Assembly (NCBI RefSeq): GCF_963860125.1
Contig: NZ_CAWLFA010000001.1
Span: 806,001 to 870,000 of the forward strand
Length of the DNA: 64,000 nt
Source: Picosynechococcus sp. PCC 7002
GTDB taxonomy: Bacteria > Cyanobacteriota > Cyanobacteriia > Cyanobacteriales > MRBY01
Direction of reading: 5' to 3'
In this document: piece after piece, positions 44,463 to 52,724 of the stretch
Numbering within the stretch: the first letter of the stretch is position 1
How the letters are laid out: each line of letters begins with the position of its first letter
Notes under the pieces: model-generated
What the model was told of the DNA's origin: nothing
What the model saw: the letters and a program-made list of their open reading frames with translations, nothing else
Database searches by the model: none
Made by a program: the position numbers and the translations under genes

Positions 44463-45419
44463 ATGGTGATGCGCACTCTTCTAAAACGTTTGGCGATCGC
44501 CCTGGGGACATTGCTTGCCATTAGTTTTGTGATTTTCACGATTTTGGCCTTGGCACCGGGGGACCCCCTCAGTGAATTTGCAAATAATCCGGCGATCACC
44601 GCAGAGGTGCGGGAAAATATCCGGCGATCGCTGGGCCTGGATCAGCCCTTTTATCTTCGTTATGTCAAATGGCTCTGGGCGCTGGGCCAGGGGAATTTGG
44701 GCTATTCTTTTACGAGTAAAAGTCCTGTGCTGGGTCTGATTTGGCAACGCCTGCCGACGACCCTCTGGGTGGTGGGTCTTGCCTACGGTTTGAGTGTGGC
44801 GATCGCCTTACCCCTGGGGATTATTTCTGCCCTGCGCCGCAACTCTCTTTTGGATCAACTGGCCACCACCTTTGCTTTTTTGGGGTATTCCCTACCCACT
44901 TTTTTCACGGGTTTGCTAGCGATCATTATCTTTAGCGTGAAATTGCAGTGGCTCCCCTCGCTATACAACAGCACCCTGGTGGTCAATGACTTTCAAAGTT
45001 TTTGGCAGCAGATCCAGCAATCGATCCTGCCGATCACCGTCCTTGCGTTGTACCAAACGGCAATTTTGACCCGGTTTGTGCGCAATGCGATCCTCGAAGA
45101 GTTGCCCCAGGATTATGTGCGGACGGCCTATGCTAAGGGCTTAGGGGAATTTGCCGTGCTCCGCAAACATATTTTGCGCAATGCTTTGATTCCCGTTGTC
45201 ACTCTGATTGCCATTGATGTGCCGAGCATTGTGACGGGGGCCTTGGTGACAGAGCAAATTTTTCGGGTGCCGGGGATTGGCGCACTGCTCATTGAATCCA
45301 TTAACCGCAACGATACCCCCGTGATCATGGGCATCACGATTATCTATGCGGCCTTGGTGGTGATCTTTAATGCGATCGCCGATCTAAGTTACCGTTTCCT
45401 CGACCCCCGCATTAAGTAA
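44463..45419 (+). CDS. DppB-type peptide/nickel ABC transporter permease
   Basis: This 318-residue membrane protein has six spans and the DppB signature: the start VMRTLLKRLAIALGTLLAISFVIFTILALAPGDP, then LGLDQPFYLRYVKWL, and the EAA loop DYVRTAYAKGLGEFAVLRKHILRNALIPVVTLI. GAGGGGAGG lies just upstream of ATG 44463. It follows the isoaspartyl peptidase by 16 bp. The other subunits (DppC, ATPases, binding protein) are not in this window and must be elsewhere. Confidence 0.9.
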   Translation: MVMRTLLKRLAIALGTLLAISFVIFTILALAPGDPLSEFANNPAITAEVRENIRRSLGLDQPFYLRYVKWLWALGQGNLGYSFTSKSPVLGLIWQRLPTTLWVVGLAYGLSVAIALPLGIISALRRNSLLDQLATTFAFLGYSLPTFFTGLLAIIIFSVKLQWLPSLYNSTLVVNDFQSFWQQIQQSILPITVLALYQTAILTRFVRNAILEELPQDYVRTAYAKGLGEFAVLRKHILRNALIPVVTLIAIDVPSIVTGALVTEQIFRVPGIGALLIESINRNDTPVIMGITIIYAALVVIFNAIADLSYRFLDPRIK

Positions 45420-45585
45420 CAAAACAATCCTCCCTTAAGGGAGGTGCCGCAGGCGGAAGGTGTTTATCCCTTGAGTTAACACTCCCCTGACCCCTCTCAA
45501 GAGGGGAAACAGTTGCCGGTGTGTTGGCGAGCTCCACAAAATTCTTTCCTCTAGGGAAGCTAGAGAAGTGTTACTAAAGGAGAGT
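45420..45585. repeat. convergent spacer with two inverted repeats
   Basis: Between the permease and gyrA stops lie the 16-bp palindrome CCTCCCTTAAGGGAGG (45429-45444) and a second hairpin CCCCTCT/AGAGGGG (about 45491-45506). Neither has a clean T tract. They may terminate both genes, or be remnants of a small dispersed repeat of the kind common in cyanobacteria. Confidence 0.5.
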
Positions 45586-48159
45586 TTATTCTTCTTCAGC
45601 AGTCATATCCACAGTTTCTAAACCGTCTTCTTCTGCTGGGGGCGGTACTAGGGCCACTGCCACAATTGCATCATCCCCATCGAGGCGTTGTACCCTGACT
45701 CCGGTGGCACTGCGGGACTGGAGCGAGATGGATTCCACTGCTTGACGGATCATAATGCCGCGCCCCGTGACGAGCATCAGCTCATCTTCGGGATTGACAA
45801 TTCTCAGGGAAGCCAACCGATCTGCCTTAGATTTGAATTTAATCGCCCGGAGACCGACCCCCGCGCGGTTTTGCAGGCGGAATCGTCCCACGGGCACCCG
45901 CTTGCCGAAGCCTTTTGTGGTTACGGCAATCACCCAAGGCCCCTGGTCAACATTTTCGGTGACTTCTTCGTTATCGTCTTCGTCTTCTGCTGTATCCGCA
46001 GCGGCGATCGCCGCCGTAATTTGAGACGACACAATATCCATACTTACCAATTTGTCATCGTCGGATTTGAGTTTCATCGCCCGCACGCCTCTCGTAGAAC
46101 GGCCCAAGGGACGTAACTGGTTATGGTCAGCCTGGAAGTGGATCGCCATCCCTTCACTACTGGCCACAATGATGCTGTCCTCCTGTCGCGCGAGGCGTAC
46201 CCAACGGAGTTCATCGCCATCTTCGAGGGAAATGGCAATTAGACCGTTCGAGCGAATTTTGGCAAAGGCAGACAGGGCGGTTTTTTTGATGTAGCCGTTC
46301 TGGGTGAGCATGACGAGGTATTCATCTTCGGTAAACTCACTCACTGCCAGCATCGCTGTAATTTTTTCATCCTTCGGGATGGGGAGCAGTTGAATGGCTG
46401 GTAAACCTCTGGCCGTGCGGGAACTCTGGGGAATTTGGTAAGCGCTTAGAGAATAAACGACGCCGCGCTCCGTAAAGAACAGCACATGGTCGTGATCGCA
46501 GCAGGTGAGGAAGTGATCGACGCCATCGTCTTCCTTCATTTTGGTGGCGGCTTTGCCGCGAGTGGCGCGGTTTTGGGCGTCAAAGGTGGCCACAGGCATG
46601 CGTTTGATATAGCCCTGTTCGGTGAGCAAAATAGCTGCTTGCTCATTGGCAATTAGGTCAATATCCTGGAGATCGCCGTCATCCAAGACCAATTCTGTGC
46701 GGCGATCGCTCTGGTGGATAGTCTTAATTTCGGTGAGCTCTGCTTCGATAATCGCGTAAACCCGTTCCCGACGCGCCAAAATATCTTCGAGATCCGTAAT
46801 CTTCAGCAAGAGATCCTGGTGTTCTGCTTCGATTTTGTCCGCTTCTAGGGCCGTGAGGCGACGCAATTGCATCTGTAAAATGGCGTCGGCCTGGGCTTGG
46901 CTGAGGTTGTAGCCGTCCATTAACCCTTGACGGGCGATCGCCGTATCCGCTGCCTGACGAATTAAGTGAATCACCGCATCGAGATTATCGAGGGCAATGA
47001 GTAATCCCTGGAGAATGTGATCCCGTTCCTGGGCCTTGCGCAGTTCATAGCGGGTGCGCCGGGTAATCACTTCCACCCGGAAATCCAAGAATACCTGGAG
47101 GAATTGCTTCAGATTGAGCAGTTGGGGTTCGCCGTTCACCAGGGCCAGCATATTCGCGCCAAAATTGGCCTGGAGAGGCGTGTGTTTATACAGATTATTT
47201 AAAACAACACGGGGATAAGCATCGCGCTTGAGTTCGATGACAATCCGCATCCCTTGGCGATCGCTTTCATCGCGGATATCAGAGATGCCATCAATTTTCT
47301 TGTCGTTGACCATATCGGCAATGCGTTCGATCAGCGCCGCTTTGTTGGTCTGGTAGGGCAGTTGGGTGACGATAATTGCTTCTTTTTCCCGGCCATTTTG
47401 GCGGAGCGTTTCAATTTCTGCGACTCCCCGCATGGTGATCGAACCCCGACCCGTCATGTAGGCATCTTTAATCCCCGAACGACCGAGAATCTGTGCCCCC
47501 GTCGGAAAATCAGGGGCCGGAATAAATTGCATTAATTCTTTGATCGTGATCTCAGGGTTATGGATGAGTGCCGTCACCCCATCAATAATTTCCCCAAGAT
47601 TATGGGGCGGGATATTGGTCGCCATCCCCACCGCAATCCCCGAAGAACCATTCACCAAAAGCTGGGGAATCCGAGAAGGGAGAACAACGGGTTCCTGTTG
47701 AGAGCCATCGAAGTTATCCGCAAAATCAACGGTTTCTGATTCGATATCCCGCAGCAGGGCGTTGGTCGCTAAAGACTGGAGCCGACATTCGGTGTAACGC
47801 ATGGCCGCCGCTGGGTCGTTATCAATGGAGCCAAAATTACCGTGGCCATTGATCAGCGGGTCTCGCATGGAAAAATCTTGGGCCATGCGCACCAGGGCAT
47901 CATAGACCGCTGTATCCCCGTGGGGGTGATATTTACCGAGGACTTCCCCCACGACCCGGGCACATTTCCGGAAAGGGCGATCTGGGGTCAAACCCAATTC
48001 ATACATCGCATACAAAATACGACGGTGTACGGGTTTTAAGCCATCCCGTGCATCGGGTAACGCCCGCCCCACAATCACACTCATGGCGTACTCTAGGTAC
48101 GAGCGTGACATTTCATTGCTTAAATCGGTGGGAATAATGCGCTCCTGGGGGGAGGTCAT
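45586..48159 (-). CDS. gyrA: DNA gyrase subunit A
   Basis: GyrA (857 residues) cuts and rejoins DNA to add negative supercoils with GyrB. The start ERIIPTDLSNEMSRSYLEYAMSVIVGRALPDARDGLKPVHRRIL is standard, and the active tyrosine is in AMRYTECRLQ (near 124). The C-terminal six-blade DNA-wrapping domain (about 500-857) includes degenerate GyrA-box-like sites such as QNRATRGKA. An acidic insert (AEDEDDNEEVTENVD) lies in the C-terminal domain. It is monocistronic. Confidence 0.97.
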   Translation of the reverse strand: MTSPQERIIPTDLSNEMSRSYLEYAMSVIVGRALPDARDGLKPVHRRILYAMYELGLTPDRPFRKCARVVGEVLGKYHPHGDTAVYDALVRMAQDFSMRDPLINGHGNFGSIDNDPAAAMRYTECRLQSLATNALLRDIESETVDFADNFDGSQQEPVVLPSRIPQLLVNGSSGIAVGMATNIPPHNLGEIIDGVTALIHNPEITIKELMQFIPAPDFPTGAQILGRSGIKDAYMTGRGSITMRGVAEIETLRQNGREKEAIIVTQLPYQTNKAALIERIADMVNDKKIDGISDIRDESDRQGMRIVIELKRDAYPRVVLNNLYKHTPLQANFGANMLALVNGEPQLLNLKQFLQVFLDFRVEVITRRTRYELRKAQERDHILQGLLIALDNLDAVIHLIRQAADTAIARQGLMDGYNLSQAQADAILQMQLRRLTALEADKIEAEHQDLLLKITDLEDILARRERVYAIIEAELTEIKTIHQSDRRTELVLDDGDLQDIDLIANEQAAILLTEQGYIKRMPVATFDAQNRATRGKAATKMKEDDGVDHFLTCCDHDHVLFFTERGVVYSLSAYQIPQSSRTARGLPAIQLLPIPKDEKITAMLAVSEFTEDEYLVMLTQNGYIKKTALSAFAKIRSNGLIAISLEDGDELRWVRLARQEDSIIVASSEGMAIHFQADHNQLRPLGRSTRGVRAMKLKSDDDKLVSMDIVSSQITAAIAAADTAEDEDDNEEVTENVDQGPWVIAVTTKGFGKRVPVGRFRLQNRAGVGLRAIKFKSKADRLASLRIVNPEDELMLVTGRGIMIRQAVESISLQSRSATGVRVQRLDGDDAIVAVALVPPPAEEDGLETVDMTAEEE

Positions 48160-48318
48160 AGGATTTCGGCTCCGCTAGGTCAAAAAAGGTTAAAAACCAG
48201 AGAAAAAGACGTTAAGGAAGATTATTTTGCGTTTTTTAACTGGATTTTTTCGGTCAAATAGACTCCTATTTTACCACAGTCTTTGGGGCATAAACTGGCT
48301 CAGGAAAAGGCTTTGGGC

Positions 48319-50511
48319 CTAGGGGAGATTGGGCGCAAGGCTGCTTAAACCCTGGCGGGGCGTCCATTGAATCGTGCCGTCGGTTTCGCTCCAGTAAACG
48401 ATGCGATTGGGGGCCAAAAAATGACCCTGGGGAGAGCCAATGGCGATCGCCTTTTGGGGTTTGAGGGTCTGCCAGATTTTGAAATCGAGATCAGCGGCCT
48501 TTGCAATGAGAATGGCTGGATTCCACTGGGCGATAAAGTCGGCGTCGGCGGTTTGTTTGCTGAGGAGATAAAAAGCTTGGCCTTGGAGACGAATTTCTAA
48601 AATATGCAAATCTTCCTGGAGGAGTTGCAAGCGGATCGGGCCGAAGCGTTTCGGTTCGAGGGGGCGGAGGATTGTAACCTTATCTGGAGATTGAGGGAGT
48701 GAAAAACGCTGTTTGATAGGCAGTTCACCGGAAAAATCAACGGTTTGGGCGGCGGGGTCGGGGGGCGTCAGGGAAAGCAAGCCATCAATTTGATTGAGGC
48801 CGCTGCGACGCAGGAAGGGTTCGAGGGTATATTCCCAAAATCCAGGGGAACCGACATTAATTACCAGGGTTTTACCGCCCGCTTGAGCGACAATTATAGG
48901 GGTTTGGCGATCGCCAAAAATCGTCACTTGAGTGGTATTGAAGTGACGATAAACCAGCACTGTAACGAAAAGGATTAGTAAACCGCCGATGAGGGGCCTG
49001 GCCTGTTTTTGGGCCCAGGGAGAGCGCCAAATCAACAGCATCACTCCATAGAAAACAAGCAGTTGCGGCAAAGGTAGCGCGGCGACACTCGCTTGGCTCC
49101 CAGGCAACGCCACAACCTGTTCCACGAGCCAAATCATCCCCCGTAAAGGCCAACCCAGCCCATAGGCGATCGCCCCACCGAGTTCTGGGATTAATAGACC
49201 GACGGCACCGCTGACCATACCGCCCAAACTGACTAGGCCAATGACGGGCGATAGCACAATGCTGGTGGGGATCGAGTAGGTGGCGATCACATTAAATTTG
49301 TAGGCCAGTAAGGGTAATGTCCAAATACTGGCGGCCATGGGAATGGCGATCGCCGTTGCCACCGTTGGGGGAAGAAAATCTAGCTTTTTTTGAAGTGGCT
49401 CTAGGGTCGTAAATAGGCCAAAGGTTGCCAGAAAACTGAGTTGAAAGCCCAAGTCCCAAAGCCATAGCGGTTTAATCAGGAGTAACACCGTTGCCGTCAT
49501 TAGCAAAAGACCAATGGGCTTGACCTTGCGATCAAGTACTAGGGCCACTAAACCCCCCATCCCCATTAAGGCCGCCCGGAGAATCGAAGCCTGGAAACCC
49601 GTCAGCAGCACGTAACCAAGTAAAGTTCCTGCCGCGCCATAGAATTGTGTTTTCTCTTCTTGATTTCGTAGGAGCCACAGCACGACCCCCAACAACAGCG
49701 ACACATGGAACCCAGACGCGGCGACGGTATAGGCCAAGCCCGCTTTGACCCACAAATCATAAATTTCGGGGTCTAAATTGGTGGTCTGACGCCCCAACAC
49801 CATAGAACTGAGCAAGCTAGCGGGTTTGTCTGGTAAAAATTCCCGATGACTCCGTTGAATCCGTTGGCGCAGTATTTCTGTGAGCGACTCTTCCCGTCGG
49901 GTTAATGCCGCTTCCCAAGCACTAAAACCCAGAAAAGTATTGTTTTGGCGTAGGTAATCCGGAAAACTGAAGGCAAATTTATTTTGGGGCGGTTGGGGTT
50001 TGTATAAACGCCCTGTCAACTGGAGGCGATCGCCAAGCTTAAATTGAGAAAAATCTCCGCTTAACGTGACATATAAATTTTCTTTTTGAGGAGCAACATT
50101 TTGCCCTAGGTTTACATTTTGCACCCGAAACCAAAACCGTTGTTTATTTGGCTCTTGTGTGGTGATGGAGCGGTAAATTTGCCCTTGGATTTCTACAGGA
50201 CTTTGTAATAAACTGGGCTGACTTTGGGTGAGGCTATAGAGACCATTGGTCGCCGGACGGGGTAGACGCCCTTGACTATAAACTACAGCCAGCAGCATCA
50301 CCAATCCCAGCATCGGCCAGAAGTGGCGCGGTACTTGCCAGAGATAACGGGGAAGAAAAATTGTTGCGAGGATTGTCCCCAAGGCGATCGCCCCAACCAA
50401 TAACCCCCACTGCAGCAAAGAAGGTTGCGGGTTCAGTGGCCCCCAAAATCCCGTTAAACCAAGACCAATGAGATATCCAAGACAGAGGACGATACCACGC
50501 TGAAAAACCAT
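48319..50511 (-). CDS. comEC: ComEC/Rec2 DNA-uptake channel protein
   Basis: ComEC forms the inner-membrane channel for single-stranded DNA in natural transformation. This 730-residue protein has N-terminal spans, an OB-fold domain (about 95-170), and the Competence domain with many spans (about 220-490; LWVKAGLAYTVAASGFHVSLLLG and GFQASILRAALMGMGG). The C-terminal region (about 520-730) sits where a metallo-beta-lactamase domain is expected but lacks the HxHxDH metal motif, reading LLSLTPPDPAAQT there. ATG 50511 is used in preference to a TTG 27 bp upstream. Confidence 0.93.
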   Translation of the reverse strand: MVFQRGIVLCLGYLIGLGLTGFWGPLNPQPSLLQWGLLVGAIALGTILATIFLPRYLWQVPRHFWPMLGLVMLLAVVYSQGRLPRPATNGLYSLTQSQPSLLQSPVEIQGQIYRSITTQEPNKQRFWFRVQNVNLGQNVAPQKENLYVTLSGDFSQFKLGDRLQLTGRLYKPQPPQNKFAFSFPDYLRQNNTFLGFSAWEAALTRREESLTEILRQRIQRSHREFLPDKPASLLSSMVLGRQTTNLDPEIYDLWVKAGLAYTVAASGFHVSLLLGVVLWLLRNQEEKTQFYGAAGTLLGYVLLTGFQASILRAALMGMGGLVALVLDRKVKPIGLLLMTATVLLLIKPLWLWDLGFQLSFLATFGLFTTLEPLQKKLDFLPPTVATAIAIPMAASIWTLPLLAYKFNVIATYSIPTSIVLSPVIGLVSLGGMVSGAVGLLIPELGGAIAYGLGWPLRGMIWLVEQVVALPGSQASVAALPLPQLLVFYGVMLLIWRSPWAQKQARPLIGGLLILFVTVLVYRHFNTTQVTIFGDRQTPIIVAQAGGKTLVINVGSPGFWEYTLEPFLRRSGLNQIDGLLSLTPPDPAAQTVDFSGELPIKQRFSLPQSPDKVTILRPLEPKRFGPIRLQLLQEDLHILEIRLQGQAFYLLSKQTADADFIAQWNPAILIAKAADLDFKIWQTLKPQKAIAIGSPQGHFLAPNRIVYWSETDGTIQWTPRQGLSSLAPNLP

Positions 50512-50965
50512 AGGCAAAGAAAGCAAATCTGCAAGCAAAGGTACAAAAACTTGCCCACAAGCTTAGCTCGACTTTATCCATGGGAATTGGGGAGGAAACG
50601 GTAGAAGGACTCAGAGTAGAAAATTTGTGTGAATCAATGACTATGCCGTTGAGCACCAAGAATGGGCCATCCTCTGTATTACCGTCGATTTTCGCGAGCC
50701 ATCCCCAAATGAGCACCATAAAAATCCGCATTGACATTGCTAAAGACCTCCAAGGCAGAACCCTATGCGCGTCATAGTGTTGTTTCTCTCACCCGTGACC
50801 AGGGTTGTTCGTTGACTCCCTAAAAAGGCGATCGTCTTCTCAAAATCACATACCATTAAATATGGATCTTTGGCAGGCTTGCAGTCATGAGTTACCAAAA
50901 CATTATTACAATCGAGCCAGATAAGCGAGGAAAAAACCTTGAAAAAATTAGCGGCTATGTTGTGA
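50512..50965. other. 454-bp gap with gene remnants
   Basis: No intact gene is supported. Plus-strand frames contain two short pieces resembling known families: a metalloprotease-like tail near 50640-50775 and a truncated DUF433 start at 50887. The segment borders an AT-rich, HIP1-free stretch and looks like decayed accessory DNA. The comEC promoter must lie at its left end. Confidence 0.45.
50640..50775 (+). pseudogene. possible M48-peptidase C-terminal fragment
   Basis: In one plus-strand frame the translation contains GPSSVLPSIFASHPQMSTIKIRID, split here as GPSSVLPSIFASHPQ and MSTIKIRID. This recalls the THPxxxxRI ending of M48 metallopeptidases. No upstream catalytic HExxH part is present, and stops interrupt the frame before it. 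If the resemblance is real, only the tail survives. Confidence 0.2.
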
Positions 50966-50979
50966 TCAATGTTGTTTAA
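50887..50979 (+). pseudogene. truncated DUF433 (antitoxin-like) remnant
   Basis: Thirty codons from ATG read MSYQNIITIEPDKRGKNLEK then ISGYVVINVV and stop. The first 15 residues match the usual start of cyanobacterial DUF433 antitoxins (xYQxIITIEPGKRxGKPxIRG). The helix-turn-helix part that should follow is missing, and no DUF5615 toxin gene is next to it. It is therefore most likely a dead fragment. Confidence 0.45.
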
Positions 50980-52180
50980 ATATAGATGGGTATAGATCAT
51001 CAACAAAAGTGACTATAGGAGAAGCTGGCAAAACTTTATCTAAGAGAAAATTATCCAGTACACTTAAAGGTATACTTGCCTGCATTCCAATATTAGGAAT
51101 TAATCCGGCAAGGGTAGACATACCTAGTCGTAAAAATTTGCCTGTATTAGTATTTAAGTTGACTCCAAGTTTTGCCCGAATACTATTCAATTCTTGAAGG
51201 ATCTCTTTCTCTTTAACTTCTTCAATATCTTTTAACCAATTTCGAAAAAGTTTAAGTTCGTCACTTTGTCTAACCTTCATTAATTTATTAATATCAATCT
51301 TGGGATTGGATTCTGCAATTATTTTAGGGTGTCTTTTTAGGTTTAAAATAGAATCGAAATTTGCTTCGAGCTTATTGGGGTCATCCTTTTTAAAGAAAAT
51401 ATACTCCAACCTATTTTTCAACAGATCTATTTCGTCTCGCATAAAACAAGATAAAGCATTGTGCATGTTCATTTCTGCCATACGCAGATTGAAATTCCCG
51501 ATTCCCAACACCGCCTTTTCAACAATTTTATATATTTCTGTTTCGTTTAGAGAGCACAGATCACTCAAGTTAGTCTCGACTTTGAAAATAGATTTGTCTA
51601 CTTGATGTAGTTTAATATCAAAAATTTCTGAATCTAATTCCATGCTATATTCTTTTTTTAAAACATTTAAGGTCGCAACTTTAACGCCACGGTTAAATTG
51701 CAAGTCCTCATCTGTCTGTTTTAGTAGATCGATATTGTCTTTTAAATAGTTTTTGTCAAGGGATTCAACTACTGTCAGCTTAAGCTTCTTTACTTTACTT
51801 TTGCTGAGTTCAGAGTGCCTGATATTCTTAAGATTGTCACTAATCCATATTTTTTGTTCAGCAGCAAAAGCATATTGAATTTGATAAAATCCCTGTGGAT
51901 AAGTTTTCTTACTTGAAATAATGTGTTGATTTTGTGCAACCTGAGAAGTTATACGAAGATCACACGAAAACTTCAAGATCCCAGATGAGAGCAAAGATAA
52001 AGTTTGTTCAAAACCCAATTCTTCTACGAGACCATTGACCTCATAAAAATTAGGAGAATCTAAAATAACTTTGTCGAATAGTATTAATTTATTAATTAAT
52101 GATGAAAAGTCAAGGCAGTATTTCCGTCTACGATCATCGAATTTAACACATTTACTAAAAAGATTTTTGTCAATAGACAT
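50966..52180 (-). CDS. AT-rich orphan protein, 404 residues
   Basis: I do not recognise this protein. It is soluble, rich in Lys, Asn, Leu and Ile, and largely helical. Its last 60 residues hold a more hydrophobic, Gly-rich stretch (GMSTLAGLIPNIGMQASIPL) that might contact membrane or form a hairpin. The gene is much AT-richer than the rest of the window and contains no HIP1 octamer, which suggests recent acquisition. It ends inside the DUF433 remnant region and starts about 40 bp after the DUF2283 gene stop, so it may be part of the same accessory island. Confidence 0.65.
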   Translation of the reverse strand: MSIDKNLFSKCVKFDDRRRKYCLDFSSLINKLILFDKVILDSPNFYEVNGLVEELGFEQTLSLLSSGILKFSCDLRITSQVAQNQHIISSKKTYPQGFYQIQYAFAAEQKIWISDNLKNIRHSELSKSKVKKLKLTVVESLDKNYLKDNIDLLKQTDEDLQFNRGVKVATLNVLKKEYSMELDSEIFDIKLHQVDKSIFKVETNLSDLCSLNETEIYKIVEKAVLGIGNFNLRMAEMNMHNALSCFMRDEIDLLKNRLEYIFFKKDDPNKLEANFDSILNLKRHPKIIAESNPKIDINKLMKVRQSDELKLFRNWLKDIEEVKEKEILQELNSIRAKLGVNLNTNTGKFLRLGMSTLAGLIPNIGMQASIPLSVLDNFLLDKVLPASPIVTFVDDLYPSIFKQH

Positions 52181-52217
52181 CTGAAAATACTGCGATCAAT
52201 ATAAAAACAATAACTTG

Positions 52218-52433
52218 TCAAGAGGCCAGAATTATATCTGGGGCGATAGTTTCAAAAGAAAAAGTATTTAAATTTGTTAGGTTTTGAGCATGCTCGATAG
52301 TGATTGCGCAGACTTTGCCATCTTGATCTAAATCGACGAGGGTATTTTCGTTAATATCTTTCGTTTCTACAATCGGATTTTGATTGAATTCTAAATATAG
52401 AGTATCTGTATCTTGAAAATATTGAATCTTCAT
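52218..52433 (-). CDS. DUF2283 protein, probable antitoxin-like partner
   Basis: This 71-residue protein matches DUF2283: MKIQYFQDTDTLYLEFNQNP, then ETKDINENTLVDLDQDGKVCAITIEHA. Its ATG overlaps the stop of the preceding DUF4258 gene by 4 bp (ATGA), so translation is coupled. DUF2283 genes commonly accompany DUF4258 genes and are thought to be toxin-antitoxin-like; neither role is proven. Confidence 0.85.
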   Translation of the reverse strand: MKIQYFQDTDTLYLEFNQNPIVETKDINENTLVDLDQDGKVCAITIEHAQNLTNLNTFSFETIAPDIILAS

Positions 52434-52666
52434 TTTTTAAAACTCCGATCAAAAAAGGCATTGTGAATCGTTTCTCCATCCTGAAGCAAAACAACCCTCA
52501 ATGCCCGGTTATCCATTTCATGAATTCTTGCCCATCTCTTGATACGTCCATCTTCCTGGATTTGCTCTTTTTCGGGATTTAGAATCACGAACTCAATCCA
52601 TTCTAATTTTATTAAGCTTCGATCCGGACGTTGTCTCGTCGTTAAAAAATATTGTGTGAATTTCAT
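52430..52666 (-). CDS. DUF4258-like protein, probable toxin-like partner
   Basis: This is a 78-residue protein with LIKLEWIEFVILNPEKEQIQEDGRIKRWARI and ALRVVLLQDGETIHNAFFDR, the beta-rich RelE-like pattern of DUF4258. ATG 52666 gives a normal N-terminus; a longer frame is possible. It overlaps the DUF2283 gene by 4 bp. The AT-rich composition matches the neighbouring orphan gene. Confidence 0.75.
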   Translation of the reverse strand: MKFTQYFLTTRQRPDRSLIKLEWIEFVILNPEKEQIQEDGRIKRWARIHEMDNRALRVVLLQDGETIHNAFFDRSFKK

Positions 52667-52724
52667 GCAGAAAACGTGAGTATAGAGTGCATTATTTTGT
52701 AATAACACACCCCATAAATAAGGC

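Noticed and set aside
45429..45506. Inverted repeats after the permease gene considered as an insertion-sequence end or attachment site.
   Set aside because: No transposase remnant or target duplication is seen; convergent terminators or a small dispersed repeat explain them.
50538..50737. Minus-strand frame upstream of comEC that could be read as an N-terminal extension or small membrane protein.
   Set aside because: The frame runs into comEC out of register, and the ComEC N-terminus is complete without it.
50740..51006. An 88-codon minus-strand frame opposite the DUF433 fragment.
   Set aside because: It overlaps the orphan gene's end and the antisense of a more recognisable fragment; composition and lack of motifs argue against it.
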